Positions 44,301 through 52,015 of a DNA stretch of 60,309 nt are shown one piece after another (the first letter of the stretch is position 1; every line of letters starts with the position of its first letter). The stretch lies in the NCBI GenBank assembly GCA_009841145.1, contig VXMJ01000028.1, positions 24,540-84,848 of the forward strand, written 5' to 3'. A model generated the notes under the pieces. The model was not told the DNA's origin. It ran no database searches and saw nothing but the letters and a program-made list of their open reading frames with translations. The translations under genes were made by a program, and so were the position numbers. The DNA is from Caldilineaceae bacterium SB0661_bin_34 (GTDB lineage: Bacteria; Chloroflexota; Anaerolineae; Caldilineales; Caldilineaceae).

Positions 44301-45907
44301 GTTCGGACCCGCTTGAAGTTCAAGAGGAGATAGAAGCTATCAGGCAGTGTGGAACCGATGAAGAACGGTTGCTGGCTGCAGTGGGTATCGAAGGTCTCAA
44401 GCGACATCTGCCAGCCTCCCTGCCGCGGATGTTGGCTGGCCAGCTAGGCAACACGGCAGGAATCGAACTCGCCCGGGCGGCGATGGCCAAGTTCCACACC
44501 GGTGCTCTGGAGGCATACAAGGACGACTTCCAACGCTTGCATCCTCCGCGCATGTGGGCAGGCTCCGAAAGAGCTGTCCGATTTGTGCAGTCCCTTGGAT
44601 TTGATGAGGAATGGGCTGGACATAGAAACACCAAGCGTGATCCGTTTCTCGAAGTGACCGGTCCCAGAACGCTGCCCCCATTGCACGAATACCAGCGAAC
44701 GGCTGTACAGAGAGTGCGCAACCTTGTGGCATCCAACGGCGCAGGACCCCATCGTGGGATGTTGAGCATGCCAACAGGTTCCGGCAAGACACGGGTCGCA
44801 GTGCAGGCCATCGTCGAATCGATGCGGGATGGCGAGCTACATGGCGGGATCCTTTGGGTGGCGGATCGGGACGAATTGTGCGAACAGGCAGTGGAAGCAT
44901 GGCAGGCAGTCTGGGCCTCCGAAGGAGAACAAGCCAGCACCCTCAGGATTTCGAGATTGTGGCATGGAAACAAGCGGCCACTGCCTACAGGCAAGAGACA
45001 TGTCATTGTGGCCTCGATCCAAACCCTACACAGCCGGTTCTCGAGGCGATCAGAAGAATACCGCTTCCTCTCGGATTTCAACCTTGTGGTAGTTGACGAG
45101 GCACACCGGTCGATTGCTCCTTCCTATACCTCACTTCTGCAGGAATTGGGTTTGACCCGGTGGTTCGGAGACCATGAACCAATCCTGATCGGCCTGACGG
45201 CAACTCCCTACCGGGGAATCAACGAGGAGGAGACACGGCGTCTCCGAATCCGTTACGGAAGGCGACGATTGGACCACGGGGTCTTTCCGACGGACGATCC
45301 AAACGAGGTCATACAATTCCTTCAGTCGGACCGCATTCTGGCCATGGCAGACCACGCCACTATCGCCGGAGGGGAATTCGAACTGTCTGACGACGAACGT
45401 GCGTTGGCCGAGCAGAATCCTTGGCTCCCTGATAGCGTCCAAGAGCGGATCGCGCGGGACGAAGTGCGCACACGACGTATCGTGAACGAATACCTGCACA
45501 AGGTAAATCCGAACTGGCCCACCCTGATCTTCGCGACCTCCGTCGAGCATTCTGAAATCGTGGCGGCCCTGCTCAACGCGGAAGGGATCGTGGCGAGGGC
45601 GGTGAGCGGAAAAACTGAAACCTCCATCCGACGCCAGGTGGTTCAGGAGTTTAGGTCAGGCGAGATCAAGGTCCTGGTCAACTACGGAGTCTTTCGCGAG
45701 GGATTCGATGCGCCGAAGACCCGGGCCATAGTTGTGGCCCGGCCTGTGTACAGTCCGAATCTGTACTTCCAAATGATTGGCAGGGGTCTGCGAGGCGTGA
45801 GGAATGGAGGCAATGAGCGGTGTCTCGTGCTCAACGTCAAAGACAACATTCGCAACTTTGGCCAGGATCTCGCGTTCACGGAGTTGGACTGGCTGTGGGC
45901 AGATTGA
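41336..45907 (+). CDS. Hsp90/sacsin-like ATPase fused to a superfamily-2 helicase
   Basis: A 1523-residue protein. Residues about 76-200 are a GHKL ATPase of the sacsin/Hsp90 type: N-box LFELIQNSADAL, then YCADDGQAMS near 120 and GRFGMGFKAVLG near 150. About 900 residues of helical, unfamiliar sequence follow. From about residue 1110 there is a complete SF2 helicase: HEYQRTAVQ, Walker A PTGSGKT (near 1145), DEAH in VVVDEAHRS (near 1252), LTATP, and the second lobe with VREGFDAP-like and IGRGLRG (near 1482). ATG at 41336 is the first credible start. The paired ATPase and helicase resemble known anti-phage architectures, and broken defence genes surround it. The function is not established. Confidence 0.85.
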   Translation: MSQVSRRKHKQREQSNQHDSQAAPPLLDKIPAKVEVDKSVWTGPAGDLGSYIQDRTRRTLDAYHKQPDLVEEHANLEHDTARGGYAHRQLFELIQNSADALADSIGGRINLKLTDTHLYCADDGQAMSQDGVRALMFSHLSPKRGTAEIGRFGMGFKAVLGVTDSPEFFSHSGSFRFDRTEASNLIRSFVPNAERCPVLRLPYPMDPWPEMEWDPNLHEFMGWATNIVRLPLNPGAHNDLETQFKAFRAEFLLFVNHVSMLFLQQSDTDERLIRVRSEDGIHTLFDRDETSQWMLYSTVHKLSEQARNDSRSLDDATEVPIVWAAPLEQLHQPGEFWAFFPTLTNSLLAGILNAPWKTNEDRQNLLTGEYNEELIGAAAELIAASITDLPSREDPSRHLDALPRRQEAWDNKHSILLRYQLNVALRSRPIVPDQQCKLRRLYELNYQPEFLTLERPHASEALEIWGTFDQRPTHWLHHSALTRIRLARLTAIERLDEHGKSKPMPRAEVSKWLEQLVQAAQGQSQKIKASKTAIRAASKVQDYQAANGRQPIERLGSIVLTAAGSWAEPNPERLFLSGDKDNRAPNSVHPEVEKCSSTRAALECLGIKPRSKSLTFKTIVATVLDSFERFKRQLNLERWQQDADWEKHVSTVGAKCSTLWFTSRLLAPKEAADIIRNDRANWRDALPVRVKSGFWCPLPNVLLPGEIVPSNSSRDADVAVDTDYHSNDVELLKILGVVSAPVAEQELSAHHFDQYLASCRSEFQTFAQSKVGRKPRWDRLQFSATVCSGPLDPMASLSEESRIRYTWRLLDFDATYTEWAMSHETQDQYGNVSFPSPAIDILREYGLVRTAKEVAKLSDGVGKSPANMEVVETLLSHRKASQIRQAFDLQVDLSAEIEPIGEEAGVPIVDVWPALKNYLTLEEMTLQLVRCEGFRHRYGTMAQVELACIRIDKSLYVTQQAEETEELAAVLNELGKSFTKSLLSDIVNGSDPLEVQEEIEAIRQCGTDEERLLAAVGIEGLKRHLPASLPRMLAGQLGNTAGIELARAAMAKFHTGALEAYKDDFQRLHPPRMWAGSERAVRFVQSLGFDEEWAGHRNTKRDPFLEVTGPRTLPPLHEYQRTAVQRVRNLVASNGAGPHRGMLSMPTGSGKTRVAVQAIVESMRDGELHGGILWVADRDELCEQAVEAWQAVWASEGEQASTLRISRLWHGNKRPLPTGKRHVIVASIQTLHSRFSRRSEEYRFLSDFNLVVVDEAHRSIAPSYTSLLQELGLTRWFGDHEPILIGLTATPYRGINEEETRRLRIRYGRRRLDHGVFPTDDPNEVIQFLQSDRILAMADHATIAGGEFELSDDERALAEQNPWLPDSVQERIARDEVRTRRIVNEYLHKVNPNWPTLIFATSVEHSEIVAALLNAEGIVARAVSGKTETSIRRQVVQEFRSGEIKVLVNYGVFREGFDAPKTRAIVVARPVYSPNLYFQMIGRGLRGVRNGGNERCLVLNVKDNIRNFGQDLAFTELDWLWAD

Positions 45908-46317
45908 TCCCGGGCTCTTGGCACAGAGCTTGTTGGTCAGTCTCCGGAAGACGTCCACACCAAACGGGCGACTGACCTGCGCCGGAACGCGTGATTGAGA
46001 CGCGGTACAGGCATGATCTTGGTCTTGTCGGTCTTTTTGCCACAAGCAGCTGTCGGTCCGCGCCCCTCGCCACATGTCTGTCCATCCAAGTTCAACACCA
46101 AGTCACGGTGCACCTCATGTCTTCTATGCATCGCCGAGGTTCCAAGCTGGTGCCACCCATATGGCCGGCACAGTTGGAGTCATGGTCAGCCACCACAACC
46201 AACGATGCCTGACTGCGTCGAGAACCCTTCGTGAAGCCGTCCTGTATACAACGCTGGCCTACTTGACATTGAGTGGCCTTGTAAGCCAGTCTTGAACCAG
46301 CCAGAACCAATCAACCG
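45908..46317. other. Stretch without a recognisable gene
   Basis: Short open frames on both strands match nothing I know. It separates the helicase gene from the Phd antitoxin gene and may be worn mobile DNA. Confidence 0.35.
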
Positions 46318-46587
46318 ATGAGTACCATGATCAAGAAATGGTCTGTCCAGGATGCAAAGTCAAGGTTCAGCGAGCTTCTCGACACCGCCCTTGCCGAAGG
46401 TCCGCAGATTGTGACAAGACGAGGCGTGGAAGCCGCGGTGCTCCTTCCGATTGAGCAATGGCGGAGACTGGAGCGGATGACCAGGCCCAACCTCAAGGAA
46501 TCGCTCCTCACTCTCGAAGCGCGGACCGACGACCTCGTGCCGCCACGACAGCGGCATCGCCGTAGAGTGCCGATGGCTGTGGAGTAA
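46318..46587 (+). CDS. Phd/YefM-type antitoxin
   Basis: An 89-residue protein with the Phd/YefM N-terminal DNA-binding fold: KKWSVQDAKSRFSELLDTALAEGPQIVTRRGVEAAVLLPIEQWRRL. The C-terminal tail, which would wrap the toxin, ends in a basic run. Four bases later a PIN toxin gene starts, in the normal order for such modules, but that gene is cut after about 23 codons. Start is ATG 46318 or ATG 46327. The antitoxin is intact and now without its toxin. Confidence 0.88.
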   Translation: MSTMIKKWSVQDAKSRFSELLDTALAEGPQIVTRRGVEAAVLLPIEQWRRLERMTRPNLKESLLTLEARTDDLVPPRQRHRRRVPMAVE

Positions 46588-46591
46588 TCCC

Positions 46592-46661
46592 GTGTATCTA
46601 CTCGACTCCAACGTAGTCTCGGAACTTCGTCGTCCCCATCCCCACGATGCCATCCAGGAAC
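46592..46661 (+). pseudogene. VapC/FitB-type PIN toxin, cut after about 23 codons
   Basis: GTG at 46592 opens YLLDSNVVSELRRPHPHDAI, the N-terminus of a PIN ribonuclease with its first catalytic Asp. After about 46661 the code is that of an AbiEii gene on the other strand, so the toxin has lost three of its four acidic residues and is dead. Confidence 0.75.
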
Positions 46662-46771
46662 CGCTCCAACACATAGCGAATCCGCACATCGGCTATCGGG
46701 CGACTGTTTTCCTGGGCCAGATTCCGCAGTTGATGGTCCACGGATGCCGCCAGGCTCCTGGCCCTGCTCAC
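46662..46771 (-). pseudogene. AbiEii-type nucleotidyltransferase toxin, N-terminal stub
   Basis: GTG at 46771 overlaps the AbiEi stop (GTGA), the normal coupling. The frame reads SLAASVDHQLRNLAQENSRP and then IRYVLERFL, the opening helices of AbiEii toxins. It stops matching at about 46662, where the PIN stub from the opposite strand begins. The catalytic GS-x10-D-x-D core is gone. Confidence 0.65.
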
Positions 46772-47355
46772 AGCACAGCCTCCAGGTAGGGGCGCATCAC
46801 CTGTTCCATGCGACAGGCGCGGGCTTGGCGGAGCAGTTCATCCACACGCCGCGGCCCGCTGCAGTAGTCGTGCAGGGCCTCCAACACGATGTCCATGCCG
46901 ACACGGTTGCGGAACTTGAAGCAGTCCGCCAGTGTTTTCTCGCGGGAGTAGATCTTCACGCACACCCCGTCAAGCATGTGCGTCTCGACGCCGGAAGCGT
47001 AACTCCTGGACGAAAAACTGTAGGCCGTCACGGGCGGCGAAGTACCCCGTGGTCTGTGGTCGCCGCGTTGGACCGCCACCGACACGGAACTCGGAATGTG
47101 GGTGGCCATGTCGTGGAAGAACAGGGCCGACTCCAGACACACCACGGCCCGCGGAGCGCGCAGCGCGGCCACGGCCAAGTCGGGATGCTTGAGAGGATGC
47201 AGGTCGGTCGCCACAAACACGCCGCGCTCAAGGCGTTCGGCTTTCCCTTGTGCTTCCAGGGCGTACAGTGCGGCCGGCGGGATTCCGAGACGAACCGCTT
47301 CGGACACGCGCAGTGGGCGGTTGAGTTTGCGCAGTGCGATTTCAGACTTGGACAT
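46768..47355 (-). CDS. AbiEi-type antitoxin of a type IV toxin-antitoxin system
   Basis: A 195-residue protein. The N-terminal winged helix reads NRPLRVSEAVRLGIPPAALYALEAQGKAERL and GVFVATD. The C-terminal antitoxin domain has VCLESALFFHDMATHIPSSV and SREKTLADCFKFRNRVGMDIVLEAL, hallmark blocks of AbiEi. AbiEi represses its own operon and neutralises the AbiEii nucleotidyltransferase, giving phage abortive infection. The toxin gene that follows is only a stub, so the system cannot act. The antitoxin frame itself shows no damage. Confidence 0.88.
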   Translation of the reverse strand: MSKSEIALRKLNRPLRVSEAVRLGIPPAALYALEAQGKAERLERGVFVATDLHPLKHPDLAVAALRAPRAVVCLESALFFHDMATHIPSSVSVAVQRGDHRPRGTSPPVTAYSFSSRSYASGVETHMLDGVCVKIYSREKTLADCFKFRNRVGMDIVLEALHDYCSGPRRVDELLRQARACRMEQVMRPYLEAVL

Positions 47356-47955
47356 GAGACACTTACAAATAAACCTCTACACTTATCAACATTGTGTCAT
47401 ACTTTTGTGCAGTAGCTTGTGGAAGATGGCTCATTCCCTGTTGCGGCATTTAGCTGGCGAGGGAGCTCTGGGACAGATTCCGGAGGGCTACTTCCACATC
47501 TCCTCCAATACGGCGAGTCCGTCAGCTTGGCGAAGGTCCGGACGGGTTCTCGTCCAGGCCCCCGTGTCCAGCCACTTTCAAACTCCGGGTTGCACTGCCC
47601 AATCCCAATCGGCGTTGCTGCGGACAAGGGAACTTTCCCTCACGGAGAGGCACCATCCTCCGAAGGATCTCGTTGAATGATTCTCGGCAAGGACCCCCTA
47701 TGTCCGATGGGCGACGTGGCCCCAGAGTGGGTACTGGGGAGCCTGATGGGCGTGGAATGGGTGGGTGAAGCCTCCGGGTTTGACCCCAGTTTGCGGTTCC
47801 GCCTGGATTCCGGCGGACACGGGGGGCTGACGTTGTAGGACGGGAAGTCTGTCGGCGGAACCTCGGCGGACGAGAGAGTCCGGTGGTACCCGGGCTCTCT
47901 AATTCACAGACGTGGTGCACGCTTCACAGAGATTTCAGCGAACTGTTACGAACCC
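47356..47955. other. 600-base stretch without a recognisable gene
   Basis: Several open frames on both strands, none with a family match or ribosome site that I would trust. Probably decayed sequence between the toxin-antitoxin debris and the next metabolic gene. The first part, near 47380, must hold the AbiEi promoter; AT-rich DNA at 47365-47400 would fit. Confidence 0.35.
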
Positions 47956-49269
47956 TCACCGAAGCCTTCGCAAGCTCGAATCCGACGGGATGTCCACGTC
48001 CCGCCACTGCAAATGCCGGCCTGCCGGCACATCCCGAAGCATGCTGTGACCGGCAGCCACGTAGTACGGCACACAGGTGTCCGGGCCATCGCTCTGCGGA
48101 GCAGCCAGTTCCGCCTTCAGGTCCTGCACACAGTGAGCCTTGTCCATGGACAAAATCTGCCCGGCATGGAACGGTACTTCAGTTCGGGCCACAACGTCTA
48201 CCCGGTGTTCAACGCTACGGCCACTCGTTGGCACGCCCAGTCGTACCGCCGCCAGCACGGACAGCGGAGTTTCCAGGCCGAGCAGGTGATAGGGCCGCCA
48301 CAGGAGGATGTGCCGCCCATCCGGGCTCATGAGATGACGCTTGGGGGACAGCTGGCTCCAGTCATCCCCCTCCCGGGCCCGGATCACGATGAAAACCCCT
48401 CCTGCCATGCTGGGCGCCCGAGGATGGGTGATCAAGTTGGCAATCTCCACGGTCGGGGTGGAATTGAGCAGGCCGCCATCGTCCACGTGCCTCAGTATGG
48501 ACGCCATTTCCGCATAGTGCATGGCCGGTCCGAACAATCCCGGACTGTTCCACCCGAAGCCCGTTTCGTTGATCACGATGGCCATTTCCGCGATGTCCGG
48601 AACCCTGACCCTCTGCTGCAGCGGAATGCGTTCCGAACGGCTCCGCACTGTTGCCGCCAGCGAGTCGCCTGCGGAGGACACCGAACTGCTCCCGCCTGCA
48701 GCAACCTCTGCCGCGGGTACATTCGCCTCGCCCGCCTTGCCGGCACATACTACGTCCAGTCCCAGCACCCGGGCCCATTGCACCATTTCCAGTACCATGG
48801 CCGGCTGATCACCGTCTGCCATTGAGTACACCAGCCCGTTGGCGCGGGCCATGGCCGCAAGTGCCGGTCCTGCCGTGCAGGCGGTTTCCTTGTTGACCAG
48901 GACCAGGTGACAGCCATTCCGCAAGGCTGCCTCCCCGTGGCGCGCGCCGGCCTCGGGGGCGCCGCTGGCCTCGACAACCGCATCCAGCATCGCAAACGGC
49001 AGCTCGGTACCGTCCACCAGCAGGGGCAGCTTCTCTTGTTCAAGGCTCCGTTGGGCGGCTGTGGCCGTTTCGCAGATCGTCGGGCGGGGAAGTCCCGCCG
49101 CCTCGGCCGCCGCCAGACCGCCCTCTCCGTCCGCGTCGCACAAGGCAACCACCGACATGCCCGGAACATGCAGACTTTGTCTCAAAAACGAAAGCCCGAA
49201 GCTGCCGAGGCCGATCAGGCCGACCGCCACCGGTTTCTCTCGGGGTAACAGCAAGGCGCGCCAGTCCAT
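47956..49269 (-). CDS. Homoserine-dehydrogenase-like NAD(P) oxidoreductase (COG4091 type)
   Basis: A 437-residue protein. Rossmann motif AVGLIGLGSFGLSFL lies near residue 17. VNKETACTAGPAL and VYSMADGDQPA are typical of COG4091, a homoserine-dehydrogenase-like family with a C-terminal SAF domain. The C-terminal part (VVARTEVPFHAGQIL, then a VPYYVAAG block) fits SAF. Substrate unknown; members often stand by sugar- or sugar-acid-related genes. It is divergent from the CocE-type hydrolase gene, with 134 bases between the two starts. Confidence 0.8.
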   Translation of the reverse strand: MDWRALLLPREKPVAVGLIGLGSFGLSFLRQSLHVPGMSVVALCDADGEGGLAAAEAAGLPRPTICETATAAQRSLEQEKLPLLVDGTELPFAMLDAVVEASGAPEAGARHGEAALRNGCHLVLVNKETACTAGPALAAMARANGLVYSMADGDQPAMVLEMVQWARVLGLDVVCAGKAGEANVPAAEVAAGGSSSVSSAGDSLAATVRSRSERIPLQQRVRVPDIAEMAIVINETGFGWNSPGLFGPAMHYAEMASILRHVDDGGLLNSTPTVEIANLITHPRAPSMAGGVFIVIRAREGDDWSQLSPKRHLMSPDGRHILLWRPYHLLGLETPLSVLAAVRLGVPTSGRSVEHRVDVVARTEVPFHAGQILSMDKAHCVQDLKAELAAPQSDGPDTCVPYYVAAGHSMLRDVPAGRHLQWRDVDIPSDSSLRRLR

Positions 49270-49403
49270 GGCTAAAATCCTTCCGGCGTGCGGGATTGCA
49301 CAATGGCAGCGAACGAACTTCCGGTGCCGGGAAGCCGTCCGGCCACGTCCACACTGTAACCGACTCCGCCGCGGGCCGGTCCATCCATCAGGAATCCTTC
49401 AAC

Positions 49404-51224
49404 ATGAACCACCCCTACCGCGGCTCCGCACAGACCTGGCAGGTCTCGGTGGAGGCCAACACCATGGTCCCGATGCGGGACGGCACCCGCCTGGCCACGG
49501 ACATCTATCGGCCGACAGAGGCCGGGCAGCCAGCCCCGGGACCATTTCCCGTTCTTCTGGAACGGACCCCGTACGACAAGGCGGCGCCGGGCAACGCGGA
49601 CATGGGACGCTACTACGCGCGCCGGGGCTACGTCTGCGTACTCCAGGACGTGCGCGGCCGTTTCATGAGCGAGGGGGAGTGGTATCCGTTCGCCAAGGAA
49701 GCCCCGGACGGCTTCGACACGGTCGAGTGGCTGGCAGCCCAGCCCTGGTGCGACGGCCAGGTGGGCACGATGGGCGGCTCCTACTGCGGCAGCGACCAGT
49801 CGGCCCTGGCAACCCTCAATCCCCCGCACCTGCGAACCATGGTGGTGGCGGTCGGGGCGGCCAGCTACTACCACGCCTCCATGCGCCAGAACGGAGCCCT
49901 TGAGCAACGGTTCATCATCTATGCATTTCGCATGGCAACCACCAGCCGGGAGGCCCTGGCCGACGCGGGCTTGCGCGCCCTGCTGGAAGAGGCCTACGCC
50001 AACGTCGGCGAATGGTTTGGCAGGGTTCCGTTCAAGAAAGGCGCGTCGGCCCTGCGGCACCTCCCATCCTATGAACAGTGGGTCCTGGATATCCTGACCC
50101 ATGGCGAATACGGCCCGTACTGGCAACAGCGAGGCTACGACATTGCCGGCCATTACGCCGAACATGCCGATGTGCCCACCCTCTACCTGGGCGGCTGGTA
50201 CGACTCGTATGCCCGTGCCACATGCGAGAACTTCGTGGCTCTGGCCAAGCTGAAACAGTCGCGCCAGATGCTGCTGATGGGACCCTGGACCCACGGTGGC
50301 TGGGAGGAAACCTTTGCCGGCGATGTGGACTTCGGCATCGATTCACACATTCACTACCACGATCTGCGCTTGGCCTGGTTCGACCACTTCCTGAAGGGCC
50401 TGTCCACGGAATTTGCCGACTGCCAACCGGTTCGGATTTTCACGATGGGGACCGGCAGCGACCGGCGCCAATACACCGGACACATAGCCCACGGCGGCTT
50501 CTGGCGCGAGGAGCCGGACTTCCCCCTGCCGGACACCACGTTCACACCCTGGTACCTGCATCCGGACGGATGTCTGTCCCGCGCAGAACCGGACCCCGAA
50601 CCCTCCGCCAGCCGGTACACCTTCGATCCGCGCGATCCGGTACCCACCATCGGCGGCGGCATCTCCGCCGCAAACCCGATCATGGAGCCGGGCGGCTTCG
50701 ACCAGAAAGGCAGTCCGCGCTTCTTCGGCTGCACAGATTCCCTTCCCCTGAACGCCCGCAGCGACGTGCTCAGCTTCCAGTCGGAGCCGCTGGCAAACGA
50801 CCTGGAAGTCACAGGGCCCATCCGGGTCGTGCTGCATGTCTCAACCTCCGCCCCGGACACCGACTTCACGGCCAAGCTCATCGAGGTTGTCCCGCCCACG
50901 CCGGATGACCCGGATGGCCTGGCGTTCAATCTCACCGACTCCATCCTGCGCCTTCGCTACCGCCGCGGATGGACCCGGCCTGACCCAATTGGAGAAGGCG
51001 AGATCTGCCACATCGAGTTCGACCTGTACCCAACCTCCAACGTCTTCAAGGCCGGCCACGCCATCCGGCTTGACATCAGCAGCAGCAACTTCCCGCGGTT
51101 CGACGTCAACCCCAACACCGGGGGACCTTTAGGCCGCGACCGGACCTTCAGGCTGGCGGACCAGACGGTGCACCACGACCGCGAACATCCGTCCCACGTC
51201 CTGCTGCCCGAAATTCGACGATGA
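49404..51224 (+). CDS. CocE/NonD-family hydrolase (X-Pro dipeptidyl-peptidase-like)
   Basis: A 606-residue serine hydrolase. The catalytic Ser is in GTMGGSYCGSDQ near residue 128. The family opening VSVEANTMVPMRDGTRLATDIYRP is at residues 14-37. ERTPYDK and DVRGRFMSEGEW follow, and the acid/His pair is expected around LYLGGWYDSYAR and GPWTHGGWEE. The C-terminal jelly-roll is present (GPIRVVLHVSTSAPDTDF). It cleaves ester or amide bonds as in cocaine esterase or X-Pro peptidases. ATG at 49404 is chosen since the family motif starts right after it. No signal peptide is visible. Confidence 0.9.
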   Translation: MNHPYRGSAQTWQVSVEANTMVPMRDGTRLATDIYRPTEAGQPAPGPFPVLLERTPYDKAAPGNADMGRYYARRGYVCVLQDVRGRFMSEGEWYPFAKEAPDGFDTVEWLAAQPWCDGQVGTMGGSYCGSDQSALATLNPPHLRTMVVAVGAASYYHASMRQNGALEQRFIIYAFRMATTSREALADAGLRALLEEAYANVGEWFGRVPFKKGASALRHLPSYEQWVLDILTHGEYGPYWQQRGYDIAGHYAEHADVPTLYLGGWYDSYARATCENFVALAKLKQSRQMLLMGPWTHGGWEETFAGDVDFGIDSHIHYHDLRLAWFDHFLKGLSTEFADCQPVRIFTMGTGSDRRQYTGHIAHGGFWREEPDFPLPDTTFTPWYLHPDGCLSRAEPDPEPSASRYTFDPRDPVPTIGGGISAANPIMEPGGFDQKGSPRFFGCTDSLPLNARSDVLSFQSEPLANDLEVTGPIRVVLHVSTSAPDTDFTAKLIEVVPPTPDDPDGLAFNLTDSILRLRYRRGWTRPDPIGEGEICHIEFDLYPTSNVFKAGHAIRLDISSSNFPRFDVNPNTGGPLGRDRTFRLADQTVHHDREHPSHVLLPEIRR

Positions 51225-51390
51225 CGGCAGGTGCCGGCGTGCCAGACCGTAACCGGAAGCCGACTCCGTAGACACCGCTGCCAAGCTTCATAAACCTTCC
51301 CCGTGAACTTCTCATTGTGTTCACAATCGCCGCGGAGACTTTCGTTCGGGTTCGCCAACGCGCGGACCAAAGCAACGAGAAGAATCACTC

Positions 51391-51948
51391 ATGAAGCTCA
51401 ATCACAAGACACGGTGGCTTATCATCCTGGCCTTGGTGGCACTCCTGGCCGTTGGGAGTGCGGGCACGGTGGCGGCTGTTGGCAGCCGGCACCTCCCCCG
51501 ATTCAGCCACATCATCCCCGGCCATTCGGTTTCGGGGCTGCGGCACACATGGCGCGGCCATGACAACTTCGGCCTGCAAGCCGATCTCATCGATAGGGCG
51601 GCCATCGAGGCGGCCGCGGCGAATGCCCTGGGGGTCAACCCAGATGAGTTGCAATCTGCCGTGCAGGCCGGCAAGGACAGTGTTCAGGCACTGCTGGAGG
51701 CGTCCGGACTGGAATTCGCTGACGTCAGAACCGCAGTGAACACTGAAATCGAGCCCCAGTTGGCCGCGGCAGTGGAGGCGGGAACGCTGACCCAAGACGA
51801 GATGGATGCCATCCTCAGTCGCGACCTCAACCGGATGGGCTTGGGACGAGGACGTCACGGCCGCTTTGGTGAATGGATGTGGTCGACCAGTCCAATCGAT
51901 ACTCAGGGAAATTATATTCCTGACTTGACGATGGGTTTCGTGGCATAA
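51391..51948 (+). CDS. Secreted protein of unknown function, C-terminus probably altered by an insertion
   Basis: A 185-residue protein with a clear signal peptide (LIILALVALLAVGSAGTVAAV) and a helical body with repeated ALGVNPDELQSAVQAG and EAGTLTQDEMDAIL segments. That pattern is seen in small secreted Chloroflexota and actinobacterial proteins of unknown role. After the GRGRHGRFGE stretch the composition changes and the last 20 or so residues look like code from the start of the TnpB element that follows. The natural C-terminus was therefore probably replaced. No enzymatic motif. Confidence 0.7.
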   Translation: MKLNHKTRWLIILALVALLAVGSAGTVAAVGSRHLPRFSHIIPGHSVSGLRHTWRGHDNFGLQADLIDRAAIEAAAANALGVNPDELQSAVQAGKDSVQALLEASGLEFADVRTAVNTEIEPQLAAAVEAGTLTQDEMDAILSRDLNRMGLGRGRHGRFGEWMWSTSPIDTQGNYIPDLTMGFVA

Positions 51949-51964
51949 TAGCGTCCATAAATGC

Positions 51965-51990
51965 GAGAGTCCGGCAGCCACCGGACTCTC
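51965..51990. repeat. Perfect 10-bp hairpin, likely left end of the TnpB element
   Basis: GAGAGTCCGG and CCGGACTCTC pair around CAGCCA, 26 bases before the tnpB start. It shares the GTCCGG core with the hairpin at 282 and probably serves as an end structure. It could also end transcription from the gene upstream. Confidence 0.45.
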
Positions 51991-52015
51991 CACCGGACAC
52001 GAAACTTGCACTTTC

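Noticed and set aside
47397-47920. Open frames of 76 to 132 codons on both strands
   Set aside because: No recognisable domains, biased composition and no credible start signals.
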